Positions 23,517-35,810 of a DNA stretch of 64,000 nt are shown piece after piece. The stretch spans positions 76,876,177 through 76,940,176 of the forward strand of contig NC_080582.1 of assembly GCF_029962835.1 (NCBI RefSeq). The letters run 5' to 3'. Position 1 is the stretch's first letter. Each line of letters opens with the position of its first letter. The position numbers were made by a program, and so were the translations under genes. Origin of the DNA: Magnolia sinica (lineage: Eukaryota > Streptophyta > Magnoliopsida > Magnoliales > Magnoliaceae). Below the pieces are notes generated by a model. It saw only the letters and a list, made by a program, of their open reading frames with translations, was not told where the DNA came from and did not search any database.

Positions 23517-24044
23517 GAGTACTACCCCCACCGGGACGTAGCTAGAGATGGATGGTCCTGTTAGGGGCCGTGGAGTCCACCATGATGCATGTATTTGATC
23601 CATTCCGTCAATCCATTTTGAAAGATCATTTTAGGGCATAAGCCTAAAAGAGATAGATTGAAGGCTCGAGTGGAACCCACGACAGGAAGAAGGGAAGATT
23701 GAAATCTACCGTTGAAAACTTCTTGCAGACCACAGAAGTTTTGGATCAAGTTGATATTAAGGTTTTCCATTCATACAGGTCTATGTGGCCTTACGAACAG
23801 ATTGGATGGAAAATAAACATCATGTTAGGCCCTAGGAAGTTTTCGACGGTGGGAGTCCAATCCTCACTACTTCATGTGGTGTGTTCTACTTGAGCTTTCT
23901 ATATGACTCCTTTTTGGACTCATCCCATAAAATGATATCTAAAAATAGATGGACAGCGTGGATAAAATATATACATCACAGTGGGCACCCAGAGCCCTTG
24001 ACATGACCGTCCATTTCTAGCTAGTTCCTGGTGGGGTAGTACTC
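23517..24044. mobile_element. Foldback element with about 52-bp terminal inverted repeats
   Basis: Left GAGTACTACCCCCACCGGGA pairs with the right end ...CCTGGTGGGGTAGTACTC, and the match continues through TAGCTAGA / CTAGCTA and GGATGGTC / GACCGTCC. The rest of the arms are family sequence. No matching flanking duplication is seen. Confidence 0.75.
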
Positions 24045-24565
24045 CACACCTGATGTCAGGTTTTTATAGGGCCCACCGTGGTGTATGTGTTTTATCCACG
24101 CAATCCATTTTAGGGCATGAGCCCAAAATTGAATCATATTCAAAGCTCAAGTGGACCACACCATAGGAAACAGTGTGGATTGAATGCCTACCGTTGAATG
24201 GCATTCTCTTGCGCGTGTGGTCTCTTACGACCACAGAAGGCACGTGCTAATATGCACACGTATAGAGATTTCCATCAGGTGGGTTAAAGTGCTCGGATCT
24301 TCGGCCTAAAAAATCAGGCTGTTTCACTTCTCAGGTGGGCCATAGTGTAAGGAACAAATGATTCATCAGTTTATTTTGTACACCCTTGGCTGACTGAAAC
24401 TGATTGGTTTTTTGGACGGAAGATCTAGTTATAGTGGGGCCCATCTGATGGCAGGATTGGATCTTACACATATACACAATGTTGGCACGTGTACAAGCGT
24501 ATGGATGGGCAGGGCTCTACATGGGCTTGGCAAAGCTCAAGTCCAAAAACAGACAAACATGTACC

Positions 24566-25054
24566 CAACAGCTATTGTAGAATAAGCCTATTCTACAACT
24601 ACGTGTGTGGGTCCCACCACGATATAGGACAAACATCCACTCCGTCCATTTCAACCACATGCCAAAATCAGACAATCCAAAACGCAAGTGAGTCACACCA
24701 CAGGGAACATTTCGAATGGGGACGGCCACCAAGAAAAACTTCCAGATTCTGTGTGGGCCACCCATGATTTATATATTCCATCCAATCCATTCATAAGACG
24801 ATTCCCATCAGGATGAATGGACCCCTCTAAAATCAGACCATTCCAAAACTCATTTGAGCCACACCACGTGATTTGGGTGATCCTAGGTATGACTTTACAT
24901 AGCATGGCCTACCTGAGTTTTAGATCTAGCTAATTTTTAGCATCCAAGGGGAAGACGAGGGAACTCACATGATGGACGGAGTAGATGTCATCTACACATC
25001 ACATTGGCTCCACGCACGTAGATATAGAAAAAGCTTATTCTACAAGCGTTGTTG
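24566..25054. mobile_element. Foldback element ending CAACA..TGTTG
   Basis: The left end (CAACAGCTATTGTAGAATAA) is inverted at the right end (TTATTCTACAAGCGTTGTTG). The TIR is about 36 bp with mismatches. The arms contain paired phrases such as CGTGTGTGGGTCC against the complement at the right. No coding frame. Confidence 0.7.
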
Positions 25055-25591
25055 AGGAACGGACCTTTATTTATTGCACCGACGTGTGGGATTCGTAAGT
25101 TCAGACACGCATGTACAAAGCATATCATTCACATGACTCCAACTATGCCAACATGCTGCACAAGCATAAGATCCAAGCCGTCTATCAGCTAGTTTACATT
25201 GTTCTGATGCTCTGTCACAAAATCTAGACTGACTATATTCTCAGGTGGACCACAATTTAAAAAATAATTAACGGTTGAAAAACTTTGGTTAAGCTTTTCT
25301 AATTAACTGAGTAGACGATCAACCTGATTTCTGGGCCAAGGATATAAATTGTGGGACCAACGCGATGGACGTCTTGGATCATGTTCATCTGCCGCACTGG
25401 CACATATGGTGGAGCGTACAGTACATGAAGTATATTATTATTCAACTCTTCCCAACGTCTACAAGTGGGAATTGAAAATTCACTTGTTTTAACTACAAAG
25501 CAGTCTCCCAAGCTTTGTCAACTCATGATGCATCCCCCTCTCCATTCCATCCCAAACAATATCTCTCTCATGCTTCATAATCAAACAAGAC

Positions 25592-28500
25592 ATGGCCCAC
25601 TCTCAGGCCTATGATCTAATCGAAAAACCGCCCGTCGGGACACCGATCTCTAAAGACACCGGTCCACCACCGGTCCTCGCAAACGCCCTCATCGTCCTAT
25701 CCGAACCGTTCCAATGGCTCAAAATGCTCTCCAAGGAGCTAAACCCAAGTTTCGTTTTCGGGGTGTTTTTAGTTTATGGCCTAAGTCAAGGGTTTTCGGG
25801 TTCGCTATTTCGGGTCGTTTCGGACTACTATTGGAAGGATGTGCAACGCTTGCAACCGTCTGTCGTACAATTATACAGCGGGTTTTACTACATCCCTTGG
25901 ATAATGAAACCTATCTGGGGGCTATTGACGGACGTCTTTCCGATCTACGGTTATAGACGTCGACCTTACTTCATACTCGCAGGTGATTCCAATAGCTGAT
26001 CTAATTGTATTAGTGTCTATAATTGTTTTTTATTTTATTTTTTATTAAATGTAATTCATTGGGTTGTACTTCATTGATACTAAACCCGCCTGAAGGCTAT
26101 TGACCGAATTTATTTATTTATTTATTTTTAATCTATGGTTAAATATACCGATCATATTTCATACTCGCAAGTGATTCTGGAGCTGATTTGATGGTATTAG
26201 TGTCTATAATTGATTTCTTCTGTGTAATTCATTAGGTTGTACTTCATCGATGCTAAACCCGCCTGAAGGCTATTGACCGAATTTTTTTATATCTATGGTT
26301 AAATACACTGATCATACTTCACACTCAGCAAGTGATCAATCTGGAGCTGGTTTGATTGTATTAGTGTCTATAATTGATTTCTTCTATGTAATTCATTGGG
26401 TTGTACTTCATCGATACTAAACTCGTCTGAAGGCTATTGACTGAATTTTTAGTTTTTTTTATCTATGGTTAAATACGCCGATCATACTTCATACTCGCAA
26501 GTGATTCTGGAGCTGGTCTGATTGTATTAGTGTCTATAATTGATTTTTTCCTGTGTAATACATTAAGTTTTGTATCAATGTCTATAATTGATTTCTTCTG
26601 TATAATTCATTGGGTTGTACGTCATCGATACTAAACCCGCTTGAAGGCTATTGACCAATAATTATTATTTTTATCTATGGTTAAACGCACCGGTCATACA
26701 TAATACTCACAAGTGATTCTAGAGCTGATATGATTGTATTAGTGTCTATAATTGATTTCTTCCGTGTAATTCTAATTGATGGGATGCTCTACATTGGAAG
26801 TGGCTCGAAATGTATAAAAATATAAATGTTATGTTTATGTGGCATTGGCTAGGTGTTTTGGGAGTTATATCGGCGTTGATCGTTTCGATCCATGCTAGAT
26901 TGCCAGTGATCTTTGCATTGGTTTGCCTTGTTGGGCTCACGGCAGGAGTCGCCATTTCTGATGTGACCATCGATGCATGCATTGCTAGAAATAGCATCGA
27001 GAAGGCGTTTCTGGCACCGGATATGCAGAGCCTTAGTGGGTTTTGCTCGTCGGTCGGCGCTCTCCTTGGGTACGCTTCGAGTGGCATGTTTGTTCATGTT
27101 CTAGGAGCACAGGTATGTATTACGAGACTGCGGGCTAGTGCGGCATATGTGTATGAGATGTGAGTATTTCATCAGGTGGGGTCCACTATGAAGCCATTCC
27201 TTCTTCATGTGGCCCACGGTAAGGGATGTTCACTATGTAATCCACCTGATGAATGGCTCATATTGCATACACATGACACAATGGCACCTGTGGAGAAGTT
27301 GGCCCATCTCTCTCTTAATGATTTTTATTTTTATTTTTTTTAATTTTTATTTTTAGGGAGCTTTGGGGATTTTGGCTGTCCCACCAGCACTGCTTGTAGT
27401 GCTAGGATTTGTCTTCTACGAATTGAAAACGAACCAAGGCGTGGAAAAGAAAAAGGTTAAGTCTCCTTAGCTTTCAGTTTCGGATAATATTTAGAACTAG
27501 GATTGGGACCTTCATTGGCATTTTTACAGCAAGCTTAGGCCCATAGCTACTGGATTGAGACGATTAAGACTAACTTAGGCGCTGGGCCCACTAAATAGTG
27601 ACGGCCCAAAATTCAGGCCTAATTAATGAACTGGCTGTATCGGGGCTTGAATCTCATAACTAACTCGGTTCGATGATGCAGTTTCTATCCATTCCCACAT
27701 CTTTGAGCATGTGAATTTTTTAACCATAATTTATGGATTCGACAGTATACAGCCTACTGCACCTTAACAAAATGGGCCCACACATTGCAGTAAGGCCCAT
27801 TGCAGGCCCAGGCCTATTTTGAGGCCCAGATGATTAATGGGCAGATGTTGGCCTATTTTGTTAAATTTTCACGGTTAAACCCAGAACAATCTAGTCAGTG
27901 ATAAAGGCTGGAAATGGGCCGTGTATGGTCCAGCCAGCCTATACCCGTCAGAGCCAGGCCCAAACCTGGCATGGGCTAGAACAGCAGGCCTAATTTTGGT
28001 TGGGCCCTTGTGCAATGCAGCTTGGACCAGAAACTAAAATTTCTAATTCCCACTTGAATGTTTCTAGTCAATCCGTTGATCAAGTGGGCCACATGTACAC
28101 TAAGATATAGACAATTAAGAGAACAAATCAACGGTCTATATTCAAGATGCATGGGTTGCTTAATCAAGGATTAGAATGGCATATTTGTAGGACGGCCCGG
28201 AAATTGATCCGGCAATGGACCAAGCTAATTTGTCGAACTGTGTAGAAAGCTGAGTTGGACTCTCAGCTTGGCCCATTACTACCTTTATTGGTGATGGGAA
28301 GATTGGGCCTGAAATGGAAGACCCACTTATACATGGGCTCAGGTGTGGGCCTGATTGAGTGCTGATTAAAAATAGGCAATTTAAAGCCTGAAACAAACCA
28401 ACCCAGCCAGGCCCATTTCCCACCACATGAAATGGGACCAGTAGGATCGTCGTATCGGATTTGATCTGCACCACTGTGCAAACAAAATGGGCCGCTTGTT

Positions 28501-28697
28501 ACTGATTTTGATTGCTGGGGCAGGCGTTCGAGAAGGTGAGTGGAGCCACAAGGAGCATGTACACAGCCATCAAGTGCCCCCAAGTGTGGAAGCCTTCTCT
28601 CTACATGTATCTCTCCCTAGCCCTCAGCATTAGTACTCATGAGGGACAGTTCTACTGGTACACTGACCCTACAGCCGGCCCAGCATTCTCTCAGGTC

Positions 28698-28736
<39 letters not shown>

Positions 28737-30467
28737 GGCTGGGCTTTCGTGTGGACCCTTTAGATATGGTTGAGCAACAGCCTGCCAACATGTCACACGT
28801 GTAGAATATCCAATCCATGCAAAAGGTTGGTGCAGGGAGGGACGTGATGAGGTCGTTCACCGTCTTCCTCAGGGAATAACTACAAATCCACTGAGCTTTA
28901 TGAACTCATAAAGTTTCTTTGAATCCACGGGAAATAAAAGCAGAAATAATTCCTAATAAATTCAAAATAATTTGATTTCTCATTAAAAAAGAAGAAGAAG
29001 AAATTACAACTCTTTTAAGTAACTCAAACTTAGGACAGAGTTTTAGACTTAGACTTAACTCAAACACCCTAAAAAAGTCACTTACTATAAATAGTAAAGT
29101 TCCTATTTATAGACACATCGATCCATTTCTAATTAGACTTCATGGTATTCGGCCAAAAATAGTTAAGTGTCCAATTTGGCCCAACCACGTTATTCTCTTA
29201 ACTTTTCTACGCCCTTCATGTTAGACATGACTTCTATAACTCGAAGGATGAAAAGATGTTGGACACTACCTCTACAACTAAAAGGATCAAAAGTTATATT
29301 CGAACTAACACTATTTATAGTAAAAACAAAATAAATGGAACTTCTATAACTCAAAGGATCAAAAGATGTTGGACACTACCTCTACAACTCAAAGGATCAA
29401 AAGTTATACTCGAACTAACACTACTATTTATAGTAAGAACAAAATAAATGGAACTTTTGACTGTGGATCTGATGGAATATCACAAATCCGGTATGGGCAA
29501 CCAGGCATATTAGGGTTGGTTGGCATAAGTAGGTTCTCCTACCCCAAAGTCTCATCCTGGGGTTTGCAAGATACGATTAATTTAAGGTTCTGATGGTCCA
29601 GATCATTTACGCGTCCTATCAGGCCTTCTTTGTTGCATCTTTGCTGTCTGCGACCCGCTCTACATCAAAGGTAGGTTGCACCATGCTCATTGCCTGACAT
29701 AGAAAATCAGGCTGCTCATTGGGTGGGCCACACAAGACATGTTAGCCGGAAAAAGTTGGTTGTATCATAACTAATGATGCTACTATATTTGATAATTTCT
29801 CTCCTAACTCTAATCTTTTGTTGGGACAATCTACGCCATTGGTCGGCTGATCCAATCTTTTTAAATGCAGGAATTTGTTGGGATGATCTACGCCATTGGT
29901 GCAATGGCCTCCATTGCAGGTGTCCTCATATATCACAAAATCCTAAAGGACTACCAATTCAGGAACTTACTCTTCTTCGCCCAGCTCTTGTACAGCCTAT
30001 CTGGGACACTCGATCTCATCTTCGTCCTTCGCTGGAACTTGAAACTGGGAATTCCTGACTCTCTCTTCGTCGTCATGGAGGAGAGCTCCTCACGTATCAT
30101 AAGCAAGATTAGATGGATGCCCATGATGGTCCTTAGCACGAAGCTGTGCCCATTGGGCATTGAAGGGACGTTCTTCGCACTTCTCATGTGTATTGATAGT
30201 CTTGGTGGTCTATCTTCCAAGTTGGGTGGGGGGGTTGTTCTTCATTTGTTACATGTTACACGGACTGACTTCACTAACCTATGGTTAGTGGTCCTTATAA
30301 GGAATTTACTAAGAATTTCAACTTTAGGTTTGATTTTTCTCGTGCCTAGAGCAGATCAATCAGATATTTTGCTTCCGGCAGATTTAATGACAGAGAATCC
30401 GGCAGCGACGGGTGTAGATGAGGAAAACATGCAGCTAGTGGCAATGAATCATAAGACAGCAGTGTAA
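25592..30467 (+). CDS. Folate-biopterin transporter family protein (BT1/FBT, MFS-like), 5 exons, complete
   Basis: Exons 25592-25982, 26853-27112, 27357-27455, 28524-28694 and 29871-30467 join in one frame with GT-AG introns to give 505 residues, the usual length for plant FBT proteins. These are polytopic membrane carriers for folates and pterins. Family blocks visible: [18 protein letters not shown] and [20 protein letters not shown] with [11 protein letters not shown] in exon 1; [29 protein letters not shown] in exon 2; [18 protein letters not shown] in exon 3; [17 protein letters not shown] in exon 4; [37 protein letters not shown] and [18 protein letters not shown] in exon 5. Exon 1 ends in codon phase 1 (GCA G) and exon 2 supplies GT to restore Gly. 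No clear plastid transit peptide is seen, so a plasma-membrane or other endomembrane site is likelier. Substrate is inferred from the family. Intron 1 is a tandem array derived from the exon 1 donor. Confidence 0.93.
25960..26775 (+). repeat. Tandem array in FBT intron 1, about five 160-210-bp units carrying donor-site copies
   Basis: Units begin near 25960, 26154, 26313, 26483 and 26695. Each opens with a version of TACTTCATACTCGCA-GTGATT, that is, the real exon 1 end and its donor. It then continues with GTATTAGTGTCTATAATTG, AACCCGCCTGAAGGCTATTG and ATCTATGGTTAAATA. Later units keep the GT but change the base before it (CGCAAGTGATT in units 1 and 3). Confidence 0.88.
27478..27850. repeat. 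Dispersed repeat copy in FBT intron 3
   Basis: Shares long stretches with 32985-33300, including AACTAGGATTGGGACCT, GACTAACTTAGG and CAGCCTACTGCACCTT. The two copies lie 5.5 kb apart in the same orientation. Confidence 0.7.
27990..28190. repeat. Dispersed repeat shared with the 63-kb region
   Basis: The phrases TCAACGGTCTA and CTTAATCAAGGATTAG, with TTGATCAAGTGGGCCACA upstream, recur at about 63280-63390. Confidence 0.55.
28700..28734. repeat. (CT)n microsatellite at the start of FBT intron 4
   Basis: About 16 CT units begin six bases after the exon 4 donor, which reads CAG|GTCAGC. Confidence 0.9.
29229..29453. repeat. 112-bp tandem duplication in FBT intron 4
   Basis: 29229-29339 and 29340-29453 are near-identical, each with AAAAGATGTTGGACACTACC and ending AAAATAAATGGA. 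Confidence 0.85.
29818..29900 (+). repeat. Partial duplication of the exon 5 start across its splice acceptor
   Basis: 29818-29843 matches 29875-29900 at 24 of 26 positions (core ATCTACGCCATTGGT), period 57 bp. The second copy is the start of coding exon 5; the first lies in the intron upstream of the acceptor ATGCAG at 29870. Confidence 0.85.
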
Positions 30468-30832
30468 GCGAATATGTGAACTGTTAACCCAAATGTTTCA
30501 AATGATTTTATGAATATTTTCAATAGTTGATCTATGTTTATCCATTAACTTGTTTTCATTACACTTATTCGTAATTCTGATGGTTAAGGATATTGAATTG
30601 AGGATGGATGACCATGTTCGGTAGAGAGATGTAGTTAATTTGGATACATGATTTAACAAGATTATGGACTTTAAATATAGTAAGAATATTAAAGTCCATA
30701 AGATGATAGAGCACTGTACTGATATCTCTCTCAAAAACACCTAACTCCTTACAAATAATATCCTATCTTAAAGGGAGATGACTAACATTAGAGAGAGCCT
30801 TCGATGCCCAAGGCTCCTAACGCGTTACTACT

Positions 30833-30876
<44 letters not shown>

Positions 30877-31150
30877 TCCTGTGTGGCTTTGCGTCCACAC
30901 GTGTGGCTTTGCACATTGCTCATGCAAATGTGGCCTGTGAGAGATAGGTAATGTTGCTTTCGGGCGAGCTTCCGTTCTCATGGACTCTCATGAAGGCATC
31001 TTATATCCTTAGCTGAGTTGTCGTATCCCAACCTGGTCAGCATAAGGCCCAAGATTAGCTTTTTTGTCGCAGTCGTATTAACTTCTAGGGATTGTCCATG
31101 GCTATGTTAATCTCTATATTAAGTAGAAATGGATCAGTGTCTATTCATAT
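30468..31150. other. 3' flank of the FBT gene with a (GA)n microsatellite
   Basis: No gene is seen. A run of about 19 GA units lies at 30833-30872, after a short AT-rich 3' region. Confidence 0.6.
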
Positions 31151-31279
31151 TGTTTCTTTTTTCCTCCTCAAGGAATTAAACAATCCCTGGTCAATGTTAC
31201 TTTGGATGACATTCCTCAAAACGACACATTTGTTAGTGAAATGGGAATGAATTCCATGCCATTTGCAATATTCAGTTTT

Positions 31280-32060
31280 TTTCAACTTTTCGACCATCGG
31301 TATTTTATGGTTGACAGGAATTTTAATAAATTTCCTAACTCATCAGCCCAAGTAATATCAAATGTATATATCCTTTGAGTTTTATATGTGGTCAGAGCGG
31401 TGGCTTTTGCTTTAACCAACATTGAACAGACGAATGGCTGCTTGGCCACTACTTCGGCTGCTATCACCTTGTAGTTGTGATCATATTAGTATGTCTCAAC
31501 CGACAAGTTCTTTTACTTTGTTTTCTCCTGAAGAAGAGCTTCATACCGGGATACCTTTTTAGTTAAATCATATAAATCTATAAACTCCGTTCTGATAAAC
31601 TTTTTATGGAATTTGTATTCCAATTCATTCTAGGCGAGTTGTACAAATTCGTCCTCAATCGTGACTATTTTGCATCGACTTTTCACCCTCTTAAATTAAG
31701 CAACATAGTCCTCGGCCGATTCACCAGGTAACTTTCGGAATCATGCAAGCTCAGCTATAGAAATTTCCCTGTCCTTATAGAAGAACTAGGCATAGAATTT
31801 CTCATTCATTTCTTACATGTTTGGATGGAATTTGGCAACAAATTAGAGTACTAACTGAAAGCCATTACAGTTAAAGAATGACCAAATAGTTGCAGTTTGT
31901 AATAATCATTGTTGATTAGTTCTCCATACTGCACGGTAAATCGATTTATATGTTCTATGGTCAATTGACCAGTGTCACCTATGAATAGAGTAAAATTGGT
32001 TCGGTAATTTATTGGCAATGGATATTGCCGATCATCCATTCATGATAAGGTTTATGATAG
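31280..32060 (-). pseudogene. Ty3/Gypsy gag remnant
   Basis: Read on the minus strand, the order is ...GDTGQLTIEHINRFTVQYGE..., then an REISIAELA-x-FRKLPGESAEDYV block, then FVQLA and KVSRYEALLQE, then AAEVVAKQPFVCSMLVKA. This is the order of gag capsid in plant Gypsy elements. Several in-frame stops and frame changes interrupt it, so it is dead. No LTRs or pol could be tied to it; a degenerate AATTGGTATAACAG-type repeat (32150-32370) lies upstream on the same strand. Confidence 0.75.
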
Positions 32061-32984
32061 ATGAAAGTAGTAGTACGGTCGAGAACTTGGTCTGTCAACT
32101 CTTGGACCAGTTGTAAAATTTGTTCGCAGTCTAAATGGCGATCGAAGTTCGACCATTAGAATGTGGTTCAGGACCTAACGGATATCGTTCTCCATTAACA
32201 GTCGAGATCCGTCAGCCAATTTGTGACATAGCCATTTTCTACCGGCCGATCTGTGAAACGATCAATAATAATTAGCCAATCCATATAACGGTTGGTAACC
32301 ACCTGCCATTTGTCGTAACATTTGTTATCTATCGACCAATTGGTATAACAGTCAATATCCATGAGCATCACTTGCAATACGATGTGCATATGTGAAGTAT
32401 AAAGTGTGCCACTAGCGTCTCTATATCCAAACTACCTACACCCGTGACCGCATGTGCTAGTGGGCATGTGTCCGTTCTAGTAACACACAAGCCAACCTTC
32501 TTCTCTCTTCATTTTCCAAGTACGAATACTAAAGAACTCAAAACTTATAAACTTGACCTTATGATTCTTTCTCTCTAAGCAATATGGAACCGAAGATTTT
32601 TTTAAATCACTTTTTAAACAAGTTTTTTGGAGGTAAAATGAAATTTAAATATATTCTGAATTTTAACAAAAGTAAAAGTGCAAGATTCTAACATTTCTAT
32701 TATTCTATTTAACCAACCCAAATGAGATAAAATTCCAACAAAATCATGATCAATACTATTGATCTGATAGGCAATAATGTAGACAGGTTATTGGCCATAA
32801 ATCATAGTCATTGGACAAACCCAATCACCCTAATATTGTTGTAAGCATTGAATGTGGACAGCCATATATTTTAAGTATATGATTCATCGCATTGAAAAAG
32901 ATAGGGTCCTGTTGAGTCTTAGTCAATGAGTGACATGGGACTCATCCGTGTCTTAAAACAGTTGACTCGACTGAGTCAACTCAG

Positions 32985-33300
32985 TTTTAGATAATATTTA
33001 TAACTAGGATTGGGACCTCCATTAGCATCTTTACAACAAGATGAGGCCCATAGTTGCTGGATTAAGACGATTGAGACTAACTTAGGTCCATGGCCCACTA
33101 AACAAGTGACAACCCAAAATGCAGGCCCAATAAATAAACTTGCCATAGCGGGGCCTGAATCTTATACCTAATTAAATAATGGGCGTGGCTCACCCATTCC
33201 CACATTTTTTAGCATGTGAACTTGTGAACCATAAGTTACGGATTTGACATAATGCAGCCTACTGCACCTTGACAAGGCGTGGGCCTGGGGTGGGCCATGT
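32985..33300. repeat. Dispersed repeat, partner of the FBT intron 3 copy
   Basis: See the copy at 27478-27850. This copy is followed directly by a tandem duplication. Confidence 0.7.
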
Positions 33301-33304
33301 CCAT

Positions 33305-33482
33305 TGGATGTTACAAAGCATAAGGAGTCAGTGTTGTAGAAAACCATGATCGAGCACGCAACGTTGACAGTGTGATGTTGGAGCCTATACTATTGGATTG
33401 TTACAAAGCATAAGGAGTCATTGTGTTGTAAAAAACCATGATTGAGCATGCAACGTTGACAGTGTGATGCTGGAGCCCAACC
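33305..33482. repeat. About 90-bp tandem duplication
   Basis: Two units each contain TTACAAAGCATAAGGAGTCA and GCAACGTTGACAGTGTGATG. Confidence 0.85.
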
Positions 33483-33802
33483 GGCTATATTGCCCAAGCA
33501 TGTGTGGCACAAGAACCATCATTTCCTACGTAAGTACATTTAAAATACACAATTTTCAAAATAAGTTATTTGGTTGTTATAGTACATCATTTCTTTCACA
33601 CCTATATTTTATATAGTTGTTTGGTTATACCTGCCTAGCTGTGACTTGTGTGTTTAATGAGCTTCATTTTTGTCTACAATTGAGGAGAGAAAAAGGAATT
33701 ATTTCTTATTGCTCATAGAGAATAAAATGTACTTGAGATCAGGGGTATTTAGAATTACAAATCATAGGATGCTTTGGAGCATCATACAGTTGGATTTACA
33801 GT

Positions 33803-34098
33803 TCATAGACTCAGTGGATAGGTTTGCCCAGATGACATGGTAGGGGTGGGTGATGTCAAAGAAAGTGGAGAGTTATGATCGGCCATCAAATTTATTAGAT
33901 AAATTACACTGAGAGGTCCGCGGAATGCCTCGACCAGAATCATGTGAATTACATTGTAGAATTTTTGTGTGCCGTCGGGGATGTCAGGGATGGAATCTGA
34001 TGAAAAGTTTCCATATGAGTTGGTGGCACCAATGATGAAGATTACCTCCTTATAATTGTAATAAGAATTAGCTTCTTTGAGCTTCTTTGCATTGGAAC
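33803..34098 (-). pseudogene. Exon-like open frame of unknown identity in copy A
   Basis: A minus-strand frame of 97 codons starts right after an acceptor-like TACTGTGTAG and ends in TGA. It reads SNAKKLKEANSYYNYKEV..., with FRGPLSVIYLINLMADH further on. The equivalent in copy B (about 56430-56735) has a stop and a frameshift, so it is broken. I do not recognise the protein. It could be a captured gene fragment or chance openness; a 98-codon stop-free run is only mildly unusual in AT-rich DNA. Confidence 0.3.
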
Positions 34099-34159
34099 CT
34101 ACACAGTAGACAAAACAATTCTTTAATAAAAGAGAAGAATTCTTAAACCGGCATTTTAA

Positions 34160-34982
34160 GAGGTTGTTTGCACCAAGGATTTGGGGATTTGAAGGTATTC
34201 CGAATTTTTTTGTTGTTTGGTAAGTTCAATTAGAGGGTATTCCAAATCCAAGGGATTTCAAATCTTCACTTTTTGTGAGTCTTGAAATCCCTCCCTTTTG
34301 CTTGGATTTCAAATCCCCTCATTTTTGCTCATTTTTAAAAGTAGGAGAGTCGCATGTGTAACATATGTGTTACTAGGCTACTAATCTATTAGGCATGTGA
34401 CCCACTGATGAAGGCCCAAAACCAGCAAATTATCAACTGCATCACTAAAATTACTTCAATAGGAAGATATGAGCAATCCAAACATTATCCATGTAAATCA
34501 ACAGTTAAAAATCATTAGTTAGTTGAGTCCCTGTCATGCCTCAATGGTAGACTCACAAGAGTTTCAACACAGAGTTCATGGGTTCGAGCACCCATTGTTG
34601 GGTGTGTGGGTGTGAGTGTGCCCGTAAAAAAAAAAAAAAAAATCGTTGGTTAGTTGTTGGGTTGTGATTCTATGCTTGTTGCCAACCTAGGCTTAGAATT
34701 TCATCATTTTCAATTAAAGTATATATTTCAATGAGCTTATTATAATTATTGTATCAAACATTACATATAAAACTAATTATGGATATTAAACTTGTTTGTT
34801 AATTAAATACAGGATCTAGTAAATTTATTGCATAATTTAAATGCATAACCAATTTTGGATCACAGGGAATTTTGAATTTAGGGTGCCAAACACAACCAGA
34901 GGATTCCAACTCTCGCGTATTTCAAATTCAGGGGATTTCTGATATGAGCATTTTGAATCTACAGTAGCAAACAAGGCATCTT
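34160..34982. mobile_element. Tourist-like MITE-like unit (copy A), carrying a SINE
   Basis: The left GGTTGTTTGCACCAAGG and right CAAACAAGGCATC ends are short inverted relatives, and the words GATTTGGGGATTTG / CAAATTCAGGGGATTT occur at each side. The paralogous unit is at 56780-57602. Confidence 0.5.
34526..34640 (+). mobile_element. tRNA-derived SINE (copy A)
   Basis: An A-box-like TCAATGGTAG (34541) and a B-box GGTTCGAGCACC (34581) with about 40-base spacing are followed by a GT-rich body and an A-tail. It is flanked by an approximately 18-bp duplication with two mismatches (AATCATTAGTTAGTTG on the left, AATCGTTGGTTAGTTG on the right), as expected for LINE-driven insertion. Confidence 0.8.
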
Positions 34983-35339
34983 TATCACTTGGGAGTGGAT
35001 TAGGTGCGGCCCTTACTGTGGGGCCTGCCTTTATTCATGTATTTTGTATTAATAACTCCATCAATCAGTTTCTCCATATCATTTTTAGGACATGATCCAA
35101 AAAATATAGCAGATCCAAATCTCAAGCGGACTATACCATAAGAATTAGTAATTAACAATTAAAATCTTAGGGTTTTTATTTTTTATTTTTTCCATATAAA
35201 GGCTATTTTTAGGTAATTTCTCAAAAAAACGTTGTACTTAAAGCAAACCGCTTATGTTTAATTTCCACCATTAGACATCAGGATGGATGGCTGATGTAAT
35301 ATTCCTTTCTGGTTATAAAAAGTTCTCTAGGGTTGTCAA

Positions 35340-35810
35340 TGGCTAGGGTTTTAAAGCTAGGTGAGGCTTACCAGGTGTTTGTGAGAAATCCACCCGGTCC
35401 ATACATTTTGCCGTATCATTTTAGGGTATGAACCCATATATATACAGATCCAAAGATCAAGTGGGCCACACAACAGAAAAGATTGGAGATTGTATGCACG
35501 GATCACTTAAGCTTGGTATCAGGCTAATATTTTTGTTTTTTCCGTTCATTTCAATGGGAATAACCTTATGAACGGTTGGGCTAGTTTATGAACGGTTTGG
35601 ATTGCATATAAGCATCACGGTGGAGCTCAGAAAAATTTAATAAGTGTGCAACCCCTTTCAATTTTCTAGTAGTGTGGCCCACTTGAATTTTAGATCCTCT
35701 TAATTTTTTATATCATGTCTTAACATGAGGTACCAAAACATATGGACAAGATTGGTGGATTTCTCCATACATCACAGTGGACTTCACTTGTGGTTAGGTC
35801 ATCGATGGTC
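35340..35810. mobile_element. Foldback element inside copy A
   Basis: The left arm GTGAGAAATCCACCCGGTCC and the right arm GGTGGATTTCTCCATACATC are inverted relatives. The paralogue is at 58030-58500. Confidence 0.6.
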
